Below, one piece after another: positions 14,136 through 22,959 of a stretch of DNA of 26,653 nucleotides. The DNA is from CAVPRW01 sp046727435 [NCBI: bacterium] (lineage in GTDB: Bacteria; Tectomicrobia; Entotheonellia; J063): positions 1-26,653 of the forward strand of contig JBKPCR010000289.1 in assembly GCA_046727435.1 (NCBI GenBank), in the 5' to 3' direction. A program made the position numbers and the translations under genes. The notes under the pieces are model-generated. The model was not told the DNA's origin, ran no database searches, and saw only the letters and a program-made list of their open reading frames with translations. Within the stretch, counting starts at the first letter, position 1. The number at the start of each line of letters is the position of its first letter.

Positions 14136-14691
14136 GTGGGGATGTTTGGACACCGTAAGGGCCGTGGACCAGCAGGGGCTTTCGCCCCCAGGAGGCAAGC
14201 AGGGGCGTATGGGCTCTGGCTTGCACGATATGAGGCATGGTCGGCTCTGTGGATATTTTGTAGCTGTCCCGCTTTCTTAATCTTATGCTTTCCCCCCTTG
14301 GCTTCTCACCCTGAGAGATAAAGAGGAGTGATACTCTCAAAATTAAATAATTAAACGTGTGGTCGGAACATTTCGGTATTGTCGATCGTCCTCTTCTGGC
14401 TTGACCCGTGGAGTTCTCCCAGCACGTGCGCAGATGGGGCAACTGGTCTAGACGGTCGGTCCCGCTGGCAAGCTCTTTGCTTCTGGTCAGAACACATAGA
14501 GTGGATTCGGTCGATGTAGATACTCGATTCCCGCGGGATGAATTTTGCCTCCTGCTCCCTAGGGTTGTGACCGCGCTGCGGATCCATGATAGCTTGTCGA
14601 CTGTTTCCCTGACACTCACGATTCGACGGGCCCGGGAGCCTTGCCTCACAGGTGCTGGGACAGGGGAGGGACCTATTAAAGATTCCTGGCA
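14136..14691. other. Gap with a weak GGDEF-like relic
   Basis: No intact gene. On the plus strand around 14510-14570 a frame gives DTRFPRDEFCLLLPRV, which recalls the active-site block of diguanylate cyclases (RYGGDEF followed by LLP), but with the Gly-Gly replaced by Pro-Arg. Flanking residues do not extend the match well. The rest shows nothing recognisable. Confidence 0.3.
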
Positions 14692-14874
14692 GTGCCATCC
14701 TATGTCCTACGGCTGGTACCGGGGGCGCCGGTTTCGACGCCATTGCACTGGCAAGAACTGACGCCGCATCTCGACCCTAGCACTTACAATTTTCAAAGGA
14801 TCTTTCGATGGCTGGCGGGGCAGCGGCGTGAGCCGACGGCCAAGCTGCTACGCATATTCATCAGCGGATCATGA
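14692..14874 (+). pseudogene. ligD: LigD polymerase (primase-type) domain, C-terminal remnant
   Basis: The frame reads VLRLVPGAPVSTPLHWQEL followed by LDPSTYNFQRI and ends at TGA 14872-14874. 'R-x-G-A-P-V-S-T-P-L-x-W-x-E-(L/V)' followed by 'L-D-P' is the well-conserved end of the LigD primase-polymerase domain used in bacterial non-homologous end joining. The catalytic Asp residues and all upstream parts are missing, and no Ku or ligase domain is in the window. This is a non-functional tail. Confidence 0.65.
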
Positions 14875-15075
14875 GTGCGGTGGAGTCAGGGGAAGCAGGT
14901 ACGGGAGCTAAGCCAGGCAGTCATACGGCCGGCTCATTGCCGTGGCTCGGGGGAATCGAGCATACATACAGTCCCTTTTCGAAGGGTGCCTGGCCCAAAC
15001 ACCAACCTCATGGGGATTGCGAGCAGGTGGTCGCGGTTATTGCGGGGAACTACCAACCTTAGGCATGGAGGCTTT

Positions 15076-16248
15076 ATGAAAGCACTCTGCTGGCACGGCA
15101 CAGAAGATGTTCGAGTCGATACCGTGCCCGACCCGAAGATCATTGATACGCATGATGCGATTGTGAAGATCACCGCTACCGCCATCTGTGGCTCCGACCT
15201 CCACCTCTATGGTGGGCATGTGCCGACGATGAAGGAGGGCGACATTCTTGGCCATGAGCCGATGGGTGAGGTCGTCGAAGTCGGACGCGATGTCAAGATG
15301 TTGAACGTGGGCGACCGCGTCGTGGTGCCCTTCACTATTGCGTGCGGCACCTGCTATTTTTGCCAGAAGGGTTTGTTCTCACTGTGCGACACGTCGAACC
15401 CGAACGCGGACCTTGCTCGCAAGGTCATGGGCCAGTCGCCGGCGGGTCTGTTCGGCTATTCCCATATGCTGGGCGGGTTCCCCGGAGGACAGGCGGAGTT
15501 CCTCCGAGTGCCGTTTGCCGATGTCGGCCCGCTTAAGATCCCTTCTGAACTACGGGATGAGCAGGTCCTATTCCTCTCCGACATTTTCCCGACGGGCTAC
15601 ATGGCTGCAGAAAACTGCCAGATGGAGCCCGGCGACACAGTCGCGGTCTGGGGCTGCGGGCCGGTTGGCCAATTCACCATCCAGAGCGCTTGGATGCTCG
15701 GCGCCGGACGGGTGATTGCGATCGATCGGGTGCCGGAACGCCTGCACATGGCGGAAGTGCATGGCAGGGCTGAAACTCTCAACTTCGAGAAGGAGGATGT
15801 CTACGACCGCCTGATGGAGATGACTGCGGGCCGCGGACCGGATCGCTGCATTGACGCAGTAGGGACCGAAGCGCATGGTCACGGTAGCTTCGATGCGGTA
15901 CTCGACAAAGCAAAGGCCGCGGTGTACCTCGGCACCGACCGCCCGCACGTGCTGCGCGAGGCCATCATATGCTGCCGTAAGGGCGGCACAATCTCGATCC
16001 CCGGCGTCTATATCGGTTTCCTGGACAAAATCCCATTCGGCGCGGCGATGAATAAAGGCTTGACGCTGAAGACGGGTCAGACGCATGTGCCACGCTATTC
16101 GCAGAAACTCCTCCACAAGATTGAGGCTGGCGAGATCGACCCATCCTTCGTGATCACCCACCGGCTCATGCTCGACGACGGCCCTGAAGCCTACAGGACC
16201 TTCCGCGACAAGCAGGACGGTTGCATCAAGGTAGTCATGACGCCGTGA
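15076..16248 (+). CDS. Zinc-dependent alcohol dehydrogenase (formaldehyde dehydrogenase-like)
   Basis: A 390-aa medium-chain dehydrogenase. Catalytic zinc ligands C38 and H60-E61 are in ICGSDLH and GHEPMGE; the structural zinc cluster C90, C93, C96, C104 is complete; the nucleotide-binding loop is [10 protein letters not shown]. The long form with [14 protein letters not shown] matches the glutathione-independent formaldehyde-dehydrogenase-like branch. It should oxidise an alcohol or aldehyde with NAD(P). The frame is open to 14875, but GGAGG lies 4 bases before the ATG at 15076 and [12 protein letters not shown] is the typical N terminus. Its neighbours (SDR, TopoIB, LigD remnant) match stress islands in which this dehydrogenase recurs. 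Confidence 0.93.
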   Translation: MKALCWHGTEDVRVDTVPDPKIIDTHDAIVKITATAICGSDLHLYGGHVPTMKEGDILGHEPMGEVVEVGRDVKMLNVGDRVVVPFTIACGTCYFCQKGLFSLCDTSNPNADLARKVMGQSPAGLFGYSHMLGGFPGGQAEFLRVPFADVGPLKIPSELRDEQVLFLSDIFPTGYMAAENCQMEPGDTVAVWGCGPVGQFTIQSAWMLGAGRVIAIDRVPERLHMAEVHGRAETLNFEKEDVYDRLMEMTAGRGPDRCIDAVGTEAHGHGSFDAVLDKAKAAVYLGTDRPHVLREAIICCRKGGTISIPGVYIGFLDKIPFGAAMNKGLTLKTGQTHVPRYSQKLLHKIEAGEIDPSFVITHRLMLDDGPEAYRTFRDKQDGCIKVVMTP

Positions 16249-16643
16249 GGGTGAGGCAAGCGATGGTACCCTGGGCATTTTGATTTACGGCCTGCGACCG
16301 ATTATGCCGTGGCCGATGGTGGAAGCCCGACAAATCCTGGTGGGAGGGTTCCCTTGCGACTTGCCGGCCGCGATCTTCATCGTCTTGCGTCTCGCGCCAT
16401 GGGTCCCAGTTTTCACGGATGTTGCGCTCCACCACCCAGACTATGCCGGAGTGGCGCCCCCCGTCAGACGCTGTCGTAGAGATACAGGTTCTCCCGCATG
16501 TGATCTGAGCGCTAGATGCGGCACACAGCCCCCGACTGGTTCCAGTTCGTACAGAGGGGAGGCATGCGCCTCGATGGTCCTGCGCACGATCACACGCGAG
16601 CTCGTCGATGATTCCTGACAAGGACGGGACCCATCCCGAGGCG
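16249..16643. other. Gap without a recognisable gene
   Basis: Lies between the convergent dehydrogenase and isochorismatase genes. Open frames exist on both strands but none shows family motifs or a ribosome site. No clear terminator stem was found. Confidence 0.5.
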
Positions 16644-17225
16644 CTACCTAAGCGCCTCAATCACGTCACTAGCTGTGGCGGCGGTGCCGAGCATCGGCAG
16701 GATCTGGTTGACAAAGAATTGGTGATGGTCCTCGGTGTCACTGGCGCAGCCATCGGTGACAACGATGATCCGATAGCCCGAATCGGCGCCGGTGCGGGCT
16801 GTAGCTTCCACGACGTAATTCGTCCACACGCCCATCAGCACCAGCGTTTCCACATCTCTGGCGCGTAGGACATTGGCCAGATGGGTGCTGTTGAACGGAT
16901 CGACACCATGTTTATTGATCACTAGGTCCCCCCTCTGGGGCGTGAGCTCCTCGCAAATGGCGGCGCCGGGCGAGCCGACTTTCATTACCCCCCGGACTTT
17001 TTCGGCTTGAAACAGCGGGGAGTGAGCCGGGGCATCAGCGTAGTCGTCGCGAAAGGAAACCGTGATGTACACGATCGTGGCGCTGGTGTGGCGGGCCGCG
17101 TCGAGGACACGCATGACGGTCTCAAGCAGATGCTTCTTGCGATACTGGGGGGTCACCGCCAGAATGTCGTGTTGAAAGTCCATCGCTAGAAAGGCGCAGC
17201 GCCTCGGGTCAAGCATGAGAGTCAT
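16644..17225 (-). CDS. Isochorismatase-fold hydrolase lacking the nucleophilic Cys
   Basis: This 193-aa protein has the cysteine hydrolase fold: Asp16 in FLAMDFQHD, Lys105 in NKHGVDPF and the TAR-x-G-x-D-S-G-Y-R-I-I-V-V block. In cysteine hydrolases the loop reads T-x-x-C-V; here it is T135-N-Y-V138-V, so the Cys is Val. True isochorismatases also lack this Cys, so activity of a different type is possible. The substrate is unknown. AAGGAG lies 8 bases before ATG 17225. It is transcribed alone on the minus strand. Confidence 0.88.
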   Translation of the reverse strand: MTLMLDPRRCAFLAMDFQHDILAVTPQYRKKHLLETVMRVLDAARHTSATIVYITVSFRDDYADAPAHSPLFQAEKVRGVMKVGSPGAAICEELTPQRGDLVINKHGVDPFNSTHLANVLRARDVETLVLMGVWTNYVVEATARTGADSGYRIIVVTDGCASDTEDHHQFFVNQILPMLGTAATASDVIEALR

Positions 17226-17854
17226 GGGCTTTTCTCCTTACAGCATCCTCATCACCCACAAAAACACGGGTGCGACCTTTGGACAGCCGCGGTCGATAAG
17301 GTCAACGTTCCTGCTGCTGGACTTCAAATCAGCGTTTTTGGCCCACTGCCTTTGAACATGATCGTCTGGCCGTGCGGCTTTATGCTACAGCACTAACGCC
17401 ACCGCACCGCCGCCGGGATCAGCCTAGACCCAGTACGTCGAGTGTGCATGACGTCTTCCTCCATGTCGGCGTGCAACCTGTGCGACGGCGCTACGATGGG
17501 GAGCGTCCCAGATGCTGACGTGAGAAGAGCAACCGGCATGCCAGACCATGACGGCACGAGGTCAGGGAGTAAAGGGGCAACTAGGTATCATGTCGATGAC
17601 GCCTGGACGCAATAGAGCTATATCATCAATACGTTTCACATTGAGAGCTTTCGTCGTTCATCTCTCTAGATGAGTCGGCGATTGAGCCTCGCAGTTCACG
17701 CAAGGGCCCTACGGCATAATCATTGCCAGGATTATAGCGGTGGAAGACTCTCACTGTACGCGCGTCATAGGACTCTCGGGGGAGGACTGGATGTGAGCGG
17801 CGACAGCCGCACGATATTTTCGTCTCGTCCCCGGTAACCGGACTGATGCACCTT
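17226..17854. other. Gap, nothing recognised
   Basis: Both strands are full of stops and no family motif was found. It may contain the more decayed upstream part of the Tn3 transposase relic that becomes readable from about 17855. Confidence 0.5.
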
Positions 17855-18275
17855 CGCGAGCGTCTCAGAGCTGCTTCGTTCGCTCTCTGCAGTCAACAGC
17901 TATCGGTGCTGACCCGGGTGATTAGGAAGGTGAAGTGCATGGCTAAGATCCTCTGCCTGCTGGCGGATGTCGATGGCAGGGTTTACTGCCGACGCATTCT
18001 CACCTAATTCAACCGAGGCGAAGGCCACCACCGCTTGGCCCAACGGATCTTCCCTGGAGAACGTGTGGAGCTCCGTCGGCGCTATGGCGAGGGACAGTCG
18101 GACCAGCTAGGCGCGCTCGGGCTGGTCGCCCGCATGGTCGTGTTAGGGAATATGCCGCACATCGAGGCAGGGCTTACCTATCTCCGTGTTTAGGGGGTCG
18201 CGATCCAGTGGCAGGGTATTATCCGGCCCATACCATGGGATATAAACACGTCAATGTATTGGGCCGGTACCCCTA
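17855..18275 (+). pseudogene. tnpA: Tn3-family transposase, C-terminal relic
   Basis: Pieces in shifting frames follow the order of a Tn3 TnpA C terminus: SELLRSL (about 17863), LSVLTRVIRKVK, AKILCLLADVDGRVYCRRIL (from 17942), a TAA at 18005-18007 where Gln is usual, FNRGEGHHRLAQRIF, YGEGQSDQLGALGLV, a TAG at 18191-18193, and HVNVLGRYPY (from 18247). 'LNRGE-x-RH-x-LAR', 'REGQEDQLGALGLV' and 'HINxLGRY' are TnpA landmarks. Two stops and at least two frameshifts make it inactive. The catalytic acidic residues lie upstream and are not seen. Confidence 0.8.
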
Positions 18276-18515
18276 TCACCCTGACAGAGCCCATTGCACG
18301 CGGACAGCTCTGCCTCGCTCAGAGGCCTATATGCCCCCCCACGCCTCGGAACGATGGCTCCCTTAAGCCGAGTGTTTGTTTCAATAATTGCCGCGGCCCC
18401 TTGTCAGTGGTGTCAAGTAGACGCTATTCCTCATCATTTCTGTGCGATAGGGGATTAGGAGAAGTTTGGCGCCGGCACGGCTCTCGATGTGGGTAAGTTG
18501 GTGAGGATAACCCTG

Positions 18516-19646
18516 ATGTCCATCACGGCGAGGCGGCTGAGGCAACGCACCAGGCTGGCGGCCCTTCGAGCTGACCCGGTCGCATCGGCCAAGGAGGCTG
18601 GCCTGTACTATGTCACGGATGCACATCCTGGCATCCGGCGCCAGCGCTCTGGTCGAGGGTTTACCTATAGGACCCCTCATGGAACCCCCATTCGTGATCA
18701 GCAGGAGCTGCAACGCATGAAGGCCTTGGGCATTCCGCCAGCCTGGACCGAGGTGTGGATCTGCCCAGTAGCGGAGGGACACCTCCAGGCCACTGGGCGC
18801 GATGCGAAGGGGCGCAAGCAGTATCGCTATCACCCCCACTGGCGAGCGCGACGCGAGGAGACCAAATATGCCCAGATGTCCGCCTTCGGCGAGGCTTTAC
18901 CCATGATCCGTAGGCAGGTCGAGCATGATCTCGCGCTCCCCGGTCTGCCGCGGACGAAAGTGCTGGCCACCGTCGTCCGGCTGCTCGAGATCACCCTGAT
19001 CCGCGTGGGCAATGAAGCGTATGCGCGAGTGAACCACTCCTTTGGTTTGACCACGTTGCGCGATCAGCATGTGGATATTACCAGCGAGACCCTCCGCTTT
19101 CAGTTTCATGGCAAGACAGGTAAGGAACATCTGATCGAGGTCCATGACCGGCGTCTCGCGAGGATTGTGCGGCAGTGCCACGATCTTCCCGGCCAGGAGT
19201 TGTTTCAGTATGTGGATGACGAGGGCCAGCGCCGAACCATCGACTCCGCTGACGTGAATGCCTATCTGCGGCAGATCACTGGGCAGGACTTCACGACGAA
19301 AGACTTTCGCACCTGGGCCGGATCAGCCCTTGCCCTCGAGGCCCTGCAGGCCTGTGGCGCGTGCGAGTCATGGACCCAAGGGAGAGCACACGTCGCGCAG
19401 GTCATCAAAACCGTCGCCTCGCGCCTCGGCAACACGCCGGCGATTTGTCGCAAGTGCTATGTAAACCCCGTCATCATCGAGGCGTTTATGGAGGGATCAC
19501 TGCTTCAGACGCTGCAAGCGATCTCGGCTCGGGACCGAACGTCCCCGCCGCAAGGGCTGTCTCCCCAGGAGTGGATCGCCCTGAGATTTTTCCAACAGAC
19601 CGCTGTCTGCGAGGTCAACGCAAGCAGCACCTCACGGATTCCATGA
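18516..19646 (+). CDS. DNA topoisomerase IB (poxvirus-like)
   Basis: A 376-aa eukaryotic/viral-type topoisomerase that relaxes supercoils through a 3'-phosphotyrosine. Visible landmarks are GRKQYRYHPHWRARREETKY (binding cleft), LIRVGNEAYARVNHSFGLTT, the HGKTGKEH block, TTKDFRTWAGS, and the active-site LGNTPAICRKCYVNP with Tyr315. The length is usual for bacterial members. The frame opens with GTG 18489, but GTGAGGA precedes ATG 18516 with 9-base spacing, and that start is chosen. These enzymes are often near LigD/Ku genes; here only a LigD remnant survives 3.7 kb upstream. Confidence 0.93.
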   Translation: MSITARRLRQRTRLAALRADPVASAKEAGLYYVTDAHPGIRRQRSGRGFTYRTPHGTPIRDQQELQRMKALGIPPAWTEVWICPVAEGHLQATGRDAKGRKQYRYHPHWRARREETKYAQMSAFGEALPMIRRQVEHDLALPGLPRTKVLATVVRLLEITLIRVGNEAYARVNHSFGLTTLRDQHVDITSETLRFQFHGKTGKEHLIEVHDRRLARIVRQCHDLPGQELFQYVDDEGQRRTIDSADVNAYLRQITGQDFTTKDFRTWAGSALALEALQACGACESWTQGRAHVAQVIKTVASRLGNTPAICRKCYVNPVIIEAFMEGSLLQTLQAISARDRTSPPQGLSPQEWIALRFFQQTAVCEVNASSTSRIP

Positions 19647-19699
19647 AGTAAGCAGAGGCACGATCGATAGCACGGTCACGACGCGAATAGATCTGCTTG

Positions 19700-19724
19700 G
19701 ACCACACCCCCCTGTGTTGTGGTC
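19700..19724. terminator. Candidate bidirectional terminator hairpin
   Basis: GACCACA (19700-19706) and TGTGGTC (19718-19724) are perfect arms with an 11-base loop, placed between the converging TopoIB and DUF6766 genes. There is no strong T-run, so function is likely from position only. Confidence 0.4.
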
Positions 19725-19736
19725 ATGAGAACATCT

Positions 19737-20402
19737 CTACACACGGCCTGTTTCCCAATGCGGGTGATCGACGGGTTTGGATTCCGGTGAGCCGCGCTGC
19801 CGTAAAAAGATCGCCAACACAATCATCACCGCGAGGGAGAGGAATTCACTTTGCCAGTTCTGCAAGGACTCAAACCAGAAGGTCGCCGTGCCCATGTACC
19901 CCAGCACGGACGTTAAGGCACCGCCATGGGCCAGCTGCTCGGCGTTATACTCGCGCGCTCCGCTTACGGCGTGCAAGACGAAGCACACCCCAAAGAGGAG
20001 CAACAAGGCCAGTGTCAAGGAATGGGCATACAGTGTGAGGATGATCCCACCGTACCGTACGGGCCAGGGGGCGTCTGCGCGCGGGGCGACATGATGCGGA
20101 TCCCGATCGACCGCCTCCTCGCCTGCCAACTTTTTCGATTCCGGGGACCCTTTCTGTCGGAGGCAGGCGGTCAGCAGCACATAGACCCCCATCTGCAAGA
20201 ATTCGCTCTCCCAATTCTCGGTGACGGCCTCCCAGAAATGGCCCGTCCACAGGTATTGGCCATAGGTGACGGACGGCTGTCCGTGCGCTTGCCTCTCCTC
20301 ATTGTACTGGCGATGACCGGTCAGGCTCTGCCCCACGAGTGTGAGGATAAATAGGCCGAGAAAGACCAGGGACAGACTGTTTTCATACAGGATCCGACGC
20401 AT
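19737..20402 (-). CDS. DUF6766 family membrane protein, internally duplicated
   Basis: This 221-aa protein consists of two similar halves. Each has a hydrophobic helix, a HRQYNEERQAHG or AREYNAEQLAHG motif, an aromatic FWE or FWFES segment, an (E/Q)NW(E/Q)SEFL motif, a second helix and an LRQ(K/R)GSPESK end. This pattern, and the N terminus MRRILYENSLSLVFLGLF, match DUF6766, whose function is unknown. Four membrane helices are expected. The frame is open to 20510, but GGAGGA lies just before ATG 20402 and the family N terminus begins there. It is convergent with TopoIB. Confidence 0.85.
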   Translation of the reverse strand: MRRILYENSLSLVFLGLFILTLVGQSLTGHRQYNEERQAHGQPSVTYGQYLWTGHFWEAVTENWESEFLQMGVYVLLTACLRQKGSPESKKLAGEEAVDRDPHHVAPRADAPWPVRYGGIILTLYAHSLTLALLLLFGVCFVLHAVSGAREYNAEQLAHGGALTSVLGYMGTATFWFESLQNWQSEFLSLAVMIVLAIFLRQRGSPESKPVDHPHWETGRV

Positions 20403-20451
20403 ACGGTCCTCCGTGGAAGCCATTTGAGTGGGCGACAACCGGGCCACCACC

Positions 20452-20642
20452 TCAATCGCGATTACACGGCGAAGCCACCGAGGCAGGCAGATATTCCGGG
20501 GCTGGCACATACTCTTCCGTGAAATGATCCGAGTCGACCTGCTTCAGCTCATACGTCGCACTCGTGGTCACTCGGACGTTGAGGTCGCGCAGGGACTCTG
20601 CGAGCTGCTTGCCATCAATCAATAACAGACGTACTGCACGAC
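20452..20642 (-). pseudogene. mrr: Mrr-type restriction endonuclease, C-terminal remnant
   Basis: The frame reads VRLLLIDGKQLAESL, then NVRVTTSATYELKQVDSDHF and TEE, ending at the stop at 20452. 'V-x-L-I-D-G-x-x-L-A' followed by 'N-V-G-V' and 'Y-E-(L/V)-K-x-(I/V)-D-S-D-(Y/F)-F' is the end of Mrr-like modification-dependent restriction enzymes. The catalytic D-QxK part is missing. It abuts a response-regulator fragment in another frame, so a deletion or recombination joined two broken genes. Confidence 0.6.
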
Positions 20643-20753
20643 GCCGGAGGCCGCAAGGCCCACCACCGTATAGCCCAGCGTGGTTACCCGCCGCGCGAGG
20701 CCCTGTGCGATGAGGTGTTCGTCCTCGACGATGAGAATCCGTGCGGCGGTCAT
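20640..20753 (-). pseudogene. Response regulator receiver domain, N-terminal remnant
   Basis: From ATG 20753 (preceded by GGGGGAGACC) the frame reads MTAARILIVEDEHLIAQGLA and then RRVTTLGYTVVGLAASG. ILIVEDE is beta 1 with the acidic pair of a receiver domain, followed by helix 1 and beta 2. The phospho-acceptor Asp and all later parts are absent; the frame stops at 20619 after a few unrelated residues. It is fused to the Mrr remnant and cannot signal. Confidence 0.65.
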
Positions 20754-21421
20754 GGTCTCCCCCCTTGCCTGCACCAGGGGGGCGTCGCGGTAGCGCGAAG
20801 CACGCCGCGACGCATGGGGCCTCGTGCCAGTCAATCTTGCTCAAATTTTTATAGCACGATTATTCGGCACATTCCCATTCATAAATTTCTGAGAGCGCGG
20901 TTATCTGGTCCCGCGAGGGCGTGCGCATGCCGCGGTGTGTCAGCCATGCAAGGCTCGTAAAGCATATGACACAGCTCCTACCGCGATAGCCGCCAGGCAT
21001 GGCGCACAGCACCGTGACAGGCCCTGGCAAGTGGTTGATATTGTTTTGGAAAAACTTTCGACATGGAGCTGCGGCTCGAAAAATGCATGACTTCTTATGA
21101 CGAGTTGATAAGGGGAAGATGGTTAGGACCGTGGAAGGGAGCTAACCATACAAAGCCTATACAATTTGCAGTCTTGAGCTAACCCAAATAGGGCTTTCTA
21201 ACTGCTAAAACGGCCTTTCTCCAACTGGAAAGGCTGAGGATTCCTGGTCCTCTGTGCCACATTCACTAAGAAAGCCCTCAAGTAGCATCAGGCTTGCCCG
21301 TGGCGTCAGAAGTCCTGATCACTCCCGGTTCAGCCTTCGCGCCACTCACCGCAAACATTGCCGGCTTCTAGGCTATTCTCCCCCCTTGACTACAATATCG
21401 ACCTACAAAAGATGGTGGCCT
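20754..21421. other. Non-coding gap with a hairpin
   Basis: No gene found. GCCTTTC (21213-21219) and GAAAGGC (21228-21234) make a perfect 7-bp stem with an 8-base loop; without a T-run its role is open. The promoter of rlpA should lie downstream of it, but no clear -35/-10 pair stands out. Confidence 0.45.
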
Positions 21422-22123
21422 ATGCGAAAGAATGTGTTACGCGGTGTCCTATTGGGGGTGTATACGGTCTTTGGATTGTTAAGCAATGGCCTCCAAGCCG
21501 ACCCATGGCACTCCGAAAAAGGAATGGCATCCCATTATGGCAACGAATTTCAGGGCAAGAAAACCGCGAGTGGCGAACGGTTTTCAGCAAGCGACATGAC
21601 AGCCGCCCACCGCAAATTACCTTTAGGCACCAAAGTCATGGTGGAGAACATGGAGACAGGAGAAAAGACAGAAGTCAAGATCACAGACCGAGGTCCATAT
21701 GCCAACCCCAAGCGCCGCATTATCGATTTATCGAAGGCGGCCGCCAACAGCATCGGGTTGGTTGAGCAGGGAGTCGGTCCCGTACGAGTGACAGTCACGG
21801 AAAAGCCAGCAGAAGCGCAGAAGACCAGTCCATACGAAGCAACCTTCTTTGAGGTACAGGTGGGAGCATTTGAGGACGGCGAGGAGGCTCAACAGGTACT
21901 CAGCCAGTTGCAGCCCTGGTTTCAAGAGGCCTATCTCGCCCCACGCGATGGGCCAGCAGGAGAATATTATCGGGTACGCATCGGCCCATTCAGAACCAAA
22001 GAGGATGCCCAGCAGGTCGCCAGTGCCCTGAAACGAGGAGGGCACCACGTGTTCCTAGACGAGGTGCCCGAGAGCGCCATACCAAAGGAGGCCCCTCCTG
22101 CCGCTACGCCGCATGCTCCATGA
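21422..22123 (+). CDS. rlpA: RlpA-type septal ring lytic transglycosylase with SPOR domain
   Basis: The 233-aa protein has a signal peptide (MRKNVLRGVLLGVYTVFGLL), then the double-psi beta-barrel at about residues 35-120: ASHYGNEFQGKKTASGERF, LPLGTKVMVEN and ITDRGPYA-x(5)-IDLS. A SPOR repeat follows at about 140-210 (FFEVQVGAF, YYRVRIGPF). RlpA binds and may cleave naked glycan strands at the division septum or poles. The chosen ATG has only a weak GGTGG before it; the upstream frame to 21254 is not RlpA-like and the signal peptide fixes the start. A typical lipobox Cys is not seen, so it is probably periplasmic. Confidence 0.92.
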   Translation: MRKNVLRGVLLGVYTVFGLLSNGLQADPWHSEKGMASHYGNEFQGKKTASGERFSASDMTAAHRKLPLGTKVMVENMETGEKTEVKITDRGPYANPKRRIIDLSKAAANSIGLVEQGVGPVRVTVTEKPAEAQKTSPYEATFFEVQVGAFEDGEEAQQVLSQLQPWFQEAYLAPRDGPAGEYYRVRIGPFRTKEDAQQVASALKRGGHHVFLDEVPESAIPKEAPPAATPHAP

Positions 22124-22562
22124 ACGACAGGGAGGACGTCTACCACTCTGCGCCGCCGCGTCGAGTCCCTTCGGGGCCAGCGATGAACCGTTCAAGAGCC
22201 TGACCACGCGCTCAATACGTTTGTGGCATCACCTCTAGCAAGGGCGCTCGGGCCTTTATCAGCGTCACACCCTCAATTTGAGAGTCATTGGCACCCATAA
22301 ACCCCGCTTTCATCTCATAATGAGAGCAGCCGGTTCTACAACCTCAAGAGATGAAAAATTCGATAGACTCAACTTGTGGACCGGATCATAGGCCCGTTGA
22401 AGGGCAATGAGGGGTAAGGCCGTAGGGAATCTGTCCTAGGACCGGTTTATGCGCATAATTTTTGCTGGTAACCATGATACGCATATCGTATTACTATGAT
22501 CTTCATAGTTTTCGCATGAAGGCACAGGCAGTGAGAGTAGTTCTACGTCATGGGAATTCTCC
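22124..22562. other. Non-coding gap rich in small palindromes
   Basis: No gene found. It holds a perfect 12-bp palindrome TTATGCGCATAA at 22447-22458 and a perfect 7-bp stem ACTATGA-TCT-TCATAGT at 22493-22509, with a smaller ATACG/CGTAT dyad between them. The group lies 54-116 bases before the DUF1232 gene and may contain its promoter and operator. Confidence 0.45.
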
Positions 22563-22910
22563 ATGCATAGACCCTTACGTATTAAGAATTACCGCCATAT
22601 AGTGGCACTGCTCCCACAACTTCCGAAAGTTGGACGACTATGCTGGCGATTGTGGCGCGACCACCGTGTTCCCAGGCCGCTCAAGGGCATGATTGTTGCT
22701 AGCATACTCTATGTGCTCTCCCCTATAGATCTGGTCCCGGGGTTTCTCGTGCCCGTGTTCGGCCAACTCGATGACGCGACCCTACTGCTGCTGGGCGCCT
22801 ATCTTTTCATACGTTGGAGCCCGCCAGAGGTGGTGGCAGAGCATATGGCATCGATCGGCCCGAGTTTCTTTAGCAAATTTCGGCCGTGGTTGTTGCGCTC
22901 AGCTCGCTAA
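22563..22910 (+). CDS. DUF1232 (YkvA-like) membrane protein
   Basis: The 115-aa protein carries the DUF1232 signature YVLSPIDLVPGFLVPVFGQLDD, split by hydrophobic segments, and a second hydrophobic stretch LLLLGAYLFI. Function is unknown; such proteins are small inner-membrane proteins often near stress genes. The ATG at 22563 has no strong ribosome site. It is followed after 49 bases by the large hybrid kinase, and the two may be co-transcribed. Confidence 0.85.
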   Translation: MHRPLRIKNYRHIVALLPQLPKVGRLCWRLWRDHRVPRPLKGMIVASILYVLSPIDLVPGFLVPVFGQLDDATLLLLGAYLFIRWSPPEVVAEHMASIGPSFFSKFRPWLLRSAR

Positions 22911-22959
22911 TGCCTTCGCATAGAAACCTTGTCATTTCGGCGCGAAGGGCCCAGTACTT

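Noticed and set aside
14095-14649. 184-codon open frame on the minus strand
   Set aside because: Composition is Ser/Arg-rich and motif-free, no ribosome site, and it overlaps better-supported relics on the plus strand.
14871-15062. 63-codon frame overlapping the LigD relic stop
   Set aside because: No motif, Gly/Ser/Pro-rich, and the frame is best explained as the leader of the alcohol dehydrogenase gene.
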